Both the position numbers and the translations under genes were made by a program. The notes beneath the pieces were generated by a model. That model had not been told where the DNA came from. It saw nothing but the letters and a program-made list of their open reading frames with translations, and searched no databases. 7,399 bases of DNA from Verrucomicrobiia bacterium. Its GTDB lineage: Bacteria > Verrucomicrobiota > Verrucomicrobiia > Limisphaerales > UBA11358. Positions 5,527-7,399 of the stretch are shown in pieces (position 1 is the first letter of the stretch; each line of letters starts with the position of its first letter). The DNA is taken from NCBI GenBank assembly GCA_030044395.1, contig JASHVW010000293.1, positions 1 through 7,399 on the forward strand, given 5' to 3'.

Positions 5527-6513
5527 TTACTTAATCCACCGTGCCACATCGGCGGCCGCGTAGGTGATTAAAATGTCCGCCCCGGCCCGGCGCATCGCGA
5601 GCAGTGTTTCGAGCGTCACGGCACGTTCGTCAATCCAGCCGTTGGCGGCGGCGGCTTTAATCATGGCATGTTCGGCGCTTACGCAATAGGCCGCCGTGGG
5701 ATAGCCGAATTCCGTCTTCACGCGATAAATCAAATCCAGATAGGCCAGCGCCGGTTTGACCATGACAATGTCCGCCCCTTCGCGAATGTCCAGCGCCACT
5801 TCGCGAAGGGCCTCGTTGGCATTCGCGGCGTCCATTTGGTAACTACGCCGGTCGCCGAACTTCGGGGCCGATTCAGCGGCTTCGCGGAACGGCCCATAGT
5901 AGGCCGACGCGAATTTGGCCGCGTAACTCATGATGGGAGTATCGCTGAAGCCGCCCTTGTCCAGGGCCGCGCGAATGGCGGCGACGCGCCCATCCATCAT
6001 GTCGCTGGGGGCAACGATGTCCGCGCCGGCGTCGGCGTGGCTCACGGCGGTTCGGGCGAGGATTTTAAGCGTGGGATCGTTGAGGATTTTTCCCTGGGAG
6101 ACGATGCCACAATGGCCGTGCTCCATGTATTCGCACAGGCATACGTCGGTAATGATGAGCAGCGACGGCAGTTCCTTTTTCAAGAGCCGGACGGCTTGCT
6201 GGACGATGCCATTTTTGGCAAAGGCACCGCTGGCCCGTGCGTCTTTTTTGTCCGGGATGCCGAAGAGGAGAATGGCGGGAACGCCCAGCTCGTGGGCGCG
6301 GCCGGCTTCGCGCAGCAATTCGTCGGGCGAGAGTTGAAAAACGCCAGGCATGGCGCCGATGGCGCGACGCACTTTTTTTCCGCCGCGGACAAAGAGCGGC
6401 AGGACCAATTGGTCCACGGACAGGCGCGTTTCGCAGACGAGCTTGCGCAGCGCAGGCGATTGACGCATACGGCGTGGACGGTATTGGGGAAATTGGGCGA
6501 CATGCAAATTCAC
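5527..6513 (-). CDS. hemB: Porphobilinogen synthase (delta-aminolevulinic acid dehydratase)
   Basis: The 328-residue enzyme condenses two 5-aminolevulinate molecules to porphobilinogen, an early step of haem and other tetrapyrrole synthesis. DVCLCEYMEHGHCG (about 123-136) supplies the three zinc cysteines (C125, C127, C135), so this is the zinc-dependent type. YAAKFASAYYGPFR (197-210) and MVKPALAYLD (251-260) hold the two active-site lysines, K200 and K253; K253 should form the Schiff base. RPRRMRQSPALR near the N-terminus is the standard family opening. The start is a GTG at 6511-6513: an in-frame stop lies 15 nt upstream and the first ATG (residue 16) falls inside the conserved RPRRMR motif. 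A TTG at codon 3 is the only other choice. The VSGEY region reads VSAEHAM, a mild departure. No Shine-Dalgarno sequence precedes the start. The terminator after glnA separates this gene from its upstream neighbour. Confidence 0.96.
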   Translation of the reverse strand: MNLHVAQFPQYRPRRMRQSPALRKLVCETRLSVDQLVLPLFVRGGKKVRRAIGAMPGVFQLSPDELLREAGRAHELGVPAILLFGIPDKKDARASGAFAKNGIVQQAVRLLKKELPSLLIITDVCLCEYMEHGHCGIVSQGKILNDPTLKILARTAVSHADAGADIVAPSDMMDGRVAAIRAALDKGGFSDTPIMSYAAKFASAYYGPFREAAESAPKFGDRRSYQMDAANANEALREVALDIREGADIVMVKPALAYLDLIYRVKTEFGYPTAAYCVSAEHAMIKAAAANGWIDERAVTLETLLAMRRAGADILITYAAADVARWIK

Positions 6514-6525
6514 GGGGGTATTTTA
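6514..6525 (-). promoter_or_regulatory. Candidate -10 box (TAAAAT) giving a leaderless hemB mRNA
   Basis: On the - strand TAAAAT (complement of 6520-6525) is followed by six nucleotides (accccc) and then the GTG start. Transcription would begin on the G of the start codon if normal -10 spacing applies. The hexamer has five of six consensus bases, but the -35 region about 17 nt upstream (CTTTTC) is poor. A conventional promoter further upstream in 6530-6630 is not excluded, though none stands out. Confidence 0.4.
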
Positions 6526-6627
6526 GTTTGAAAGAGGCCAGTGAAAAGGGGAAAGTAGGGTGATCGGAACGGCGCGAGCGGGAATGACCAATTCCTGAAT
6601 CATTTAACTTGTCGTCTATAATCCAGG

Positions 6628-6661
6628 AAACAAAAACGGCGCGAACATTGATTCGCGCCGT
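6628..6661 (-). terminator. Strong intrinsic terminator after glnA
   Basis: On the - strand a perfect 10-bp stem, ACGGCGCGAA with TTCGCGCCGT (6636-6661), closes a 6-nt loop and runs into TTTTTGTTT. It begins 27 nt after the glnA stop. GC-rich stem plus T-tract is the textbook form, and it should separate glnA transcription from hemB. Confidence 0.92.
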
Positions 6662-6688
6662 CCCCGGTTCCTGTCGGGCTGTCCTTAT

Positions 6689-7399
6689 TTACACGTCGTA
6701 ATACATGTGGAATTCATATGGATGCGGACGCAGGCGGATGGCGTCTGCCTCCTTGAGTTTGTTGCTGATCCACATGTCAATGAAGTCCTTCGTGAAGACG
6801 TCGCCTTTCAAGAGGAAGGCATGGTCCTTTTCGAGGTAGCCGATGGCCTCGGGCAAACTGCCGGGCATCTGCGGAATTTTGGCGTGTTCTTCGGGGGGCA
6901 ATTCGTAAAGATTTTTGTCCATCGGCTCGCCGGGTTTAATTTTATTCTGGATGCCGTCGAGGCCGGCCATGAGGAGGGCGGCGAAGCAGAGATACGGGTT
7001 GGCGGCGGGGTCCGGCGGGCGATATTCGATGCGCTTGGTTTTTGGATTTTCGCTGTAAGTGGGGATGCGAATGGCGGCGCTGCGGTTGCGGGCGCTGTAG
7101 GCGAGGTTGACCGGGGCTTCGTAACCGGGGACGAGGCGCTTGTAGCTGTTGGTGGTGGGGTTGCAAATACCGGCGAGGGCCTTGGCGTGTTTCAGGATGC
7201 CACCAACATAATAGAGCGCCGTTTGTGAAAGCCCGGCATATTCCTTGCCAGCAAACAGGGGTTTCCCCTTGCTCCAGAGCGATTGGTGGGTATGCATGCC
7301 GGAGCCGTTATCGCCAAAGAGCGGCTTGGGCATGAAGGTGACTGTTTTGCCGTGTTTCTTGGCGACGTTTTTGATGACGTATTTGTAAATCATCATCCA
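6689..7399 (-). CDS. glnA: Glutamine synthetase type I (C-terminal half; 5' end beyond window)
   Basis: The enzyme makes glutamine from glutamate, ammonia and ATP and normally forms a cytoplasmic dodecamer. The visible 237 codons are the C-terminal half of a ~470-residue protein; the start lies past the right edge. Motifs in order are TFMPKPLFGDNGSGMHTHQSLW (given here in two parts: TFMPKP, then GDNGSGMHTHQSLW with metal and ammonium-site residues), NPTTNSYKRLVPGYEAPVN, ARNRSAAIRIP with substrate and phosphate arginines, and RIEYRPPDPAANPYLCFA. MDKNLYELPPEE contains the tyrosine (codon at 6905-6907) that matches E. coli Tyr397, the adenylylation site. This indicates a GSI-beta enzyme that could be controlled by adenylylation if the organism has GlnE. 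The end PHPYEFHMYYDV is the family C-terminus. The gene is followed by a strong terminator. Confidence 0.97.
   Translation of the reverse strand, partial: WMMIYKYVIKNVAKKHGKTVTFMPKPLFGDNGSGMHTHQSLWSKGKPLFAGKEYAGLSQTALYYVGGILKHAKALAGICNPTTNSYKRLVPGYEAPVNLAYSARNRSAAIRIPTYSENPKTKRIEYRPPDPAANPYLCFAALLMAGLDGIQNKIKPGEPMDKNLYELPPEEHAKIPQMPGSLPEAIGYLEKDHAFLLKGDVFTKDFIDMWISNKLKEADAIRLRPHPYEFHMYYDV

Noticed and set aside
5668..6531. Long open frame (287 codons) on the + strand opposite hemB
   Set aside because: hemB is certain on the other strand; the long frame is what high-GC codon use produces antisense to a real gene. The translation has no recognisable motif.
1..7399. Mobile island, defence system or other new multi-gene system
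   Set aside because: Every substantial gene belongs to a familiar housekeeping family. There is no integrase, transposase, toxin-antitoxin pair, tRNA attachment site or clear shift in composition.

Overview
The window reads as an ordinary chromosomal stretch of a Gram-negative-type bacterium. The likeliest source is a verrucomicrobium of the Pedosphaera/Limisphaerales kind. That assignment is an inference from memory. It rests on the unusual ArgD active-site wording (DGVQDGHFRTG, then FQSFQR), the style of the other proteins, a moderately high GC content, and intergenic GATTGGC and GCGGAC/GTCCGC repeats of a sort I associate with that group. No search was possible.

Left part, + strand (1-2438): the 3' two thirds of an acetylornithine aminotransferase (argD), then a small AlkA/Mag-type DNA glycosylase starting 3 nt after the argD stop, then a complete ornithine carbamoyltransferase (argF). 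The two arginine genes perform successive parts of ornithine-to-citrulline synthesis; the glycosylase between them is a DNA-repair gene that probably shares their transcript. The gap at 2439-2659 carries a short perfect palindrome and a plausible terminator for the arg transcript, whose T-run overlaps the stop codon of the converging gene.

Right part, - strand (2660-7399): reading leftward from the right edge come glutamine synthetase (glnA, C-terminal part only), a strong intrinsic terminator, porphobilinogen synthase (hemB), a membrane-anchored SurA/PpiD-like periplasmic chaperone, and an RluA-family pseudouridine synthase. These are housekeeping genes of nitrogen assimilation, haem synthesis, envelope protein folding and RNA modification. 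They do not look like one pathway, and the gaps between them suggest mostly separate transcripts.

The less routine signals are small. None of the five visible start codons has a convincing Shine-Dalgarno sequence. The hemB and pseudouridine synthase starts each have a TAAAAT/TAAATT hexamer exactly 6 nt upstream, the spacing expected for leaderless mRNAs. The chaperone gene is flanked on both sides by similar composite repeats. ArgD carries unusual substitutions in its PLP-site motifs. I found no phage, transposon, CRISPR array, RNA gene or evident new multi-gene system.
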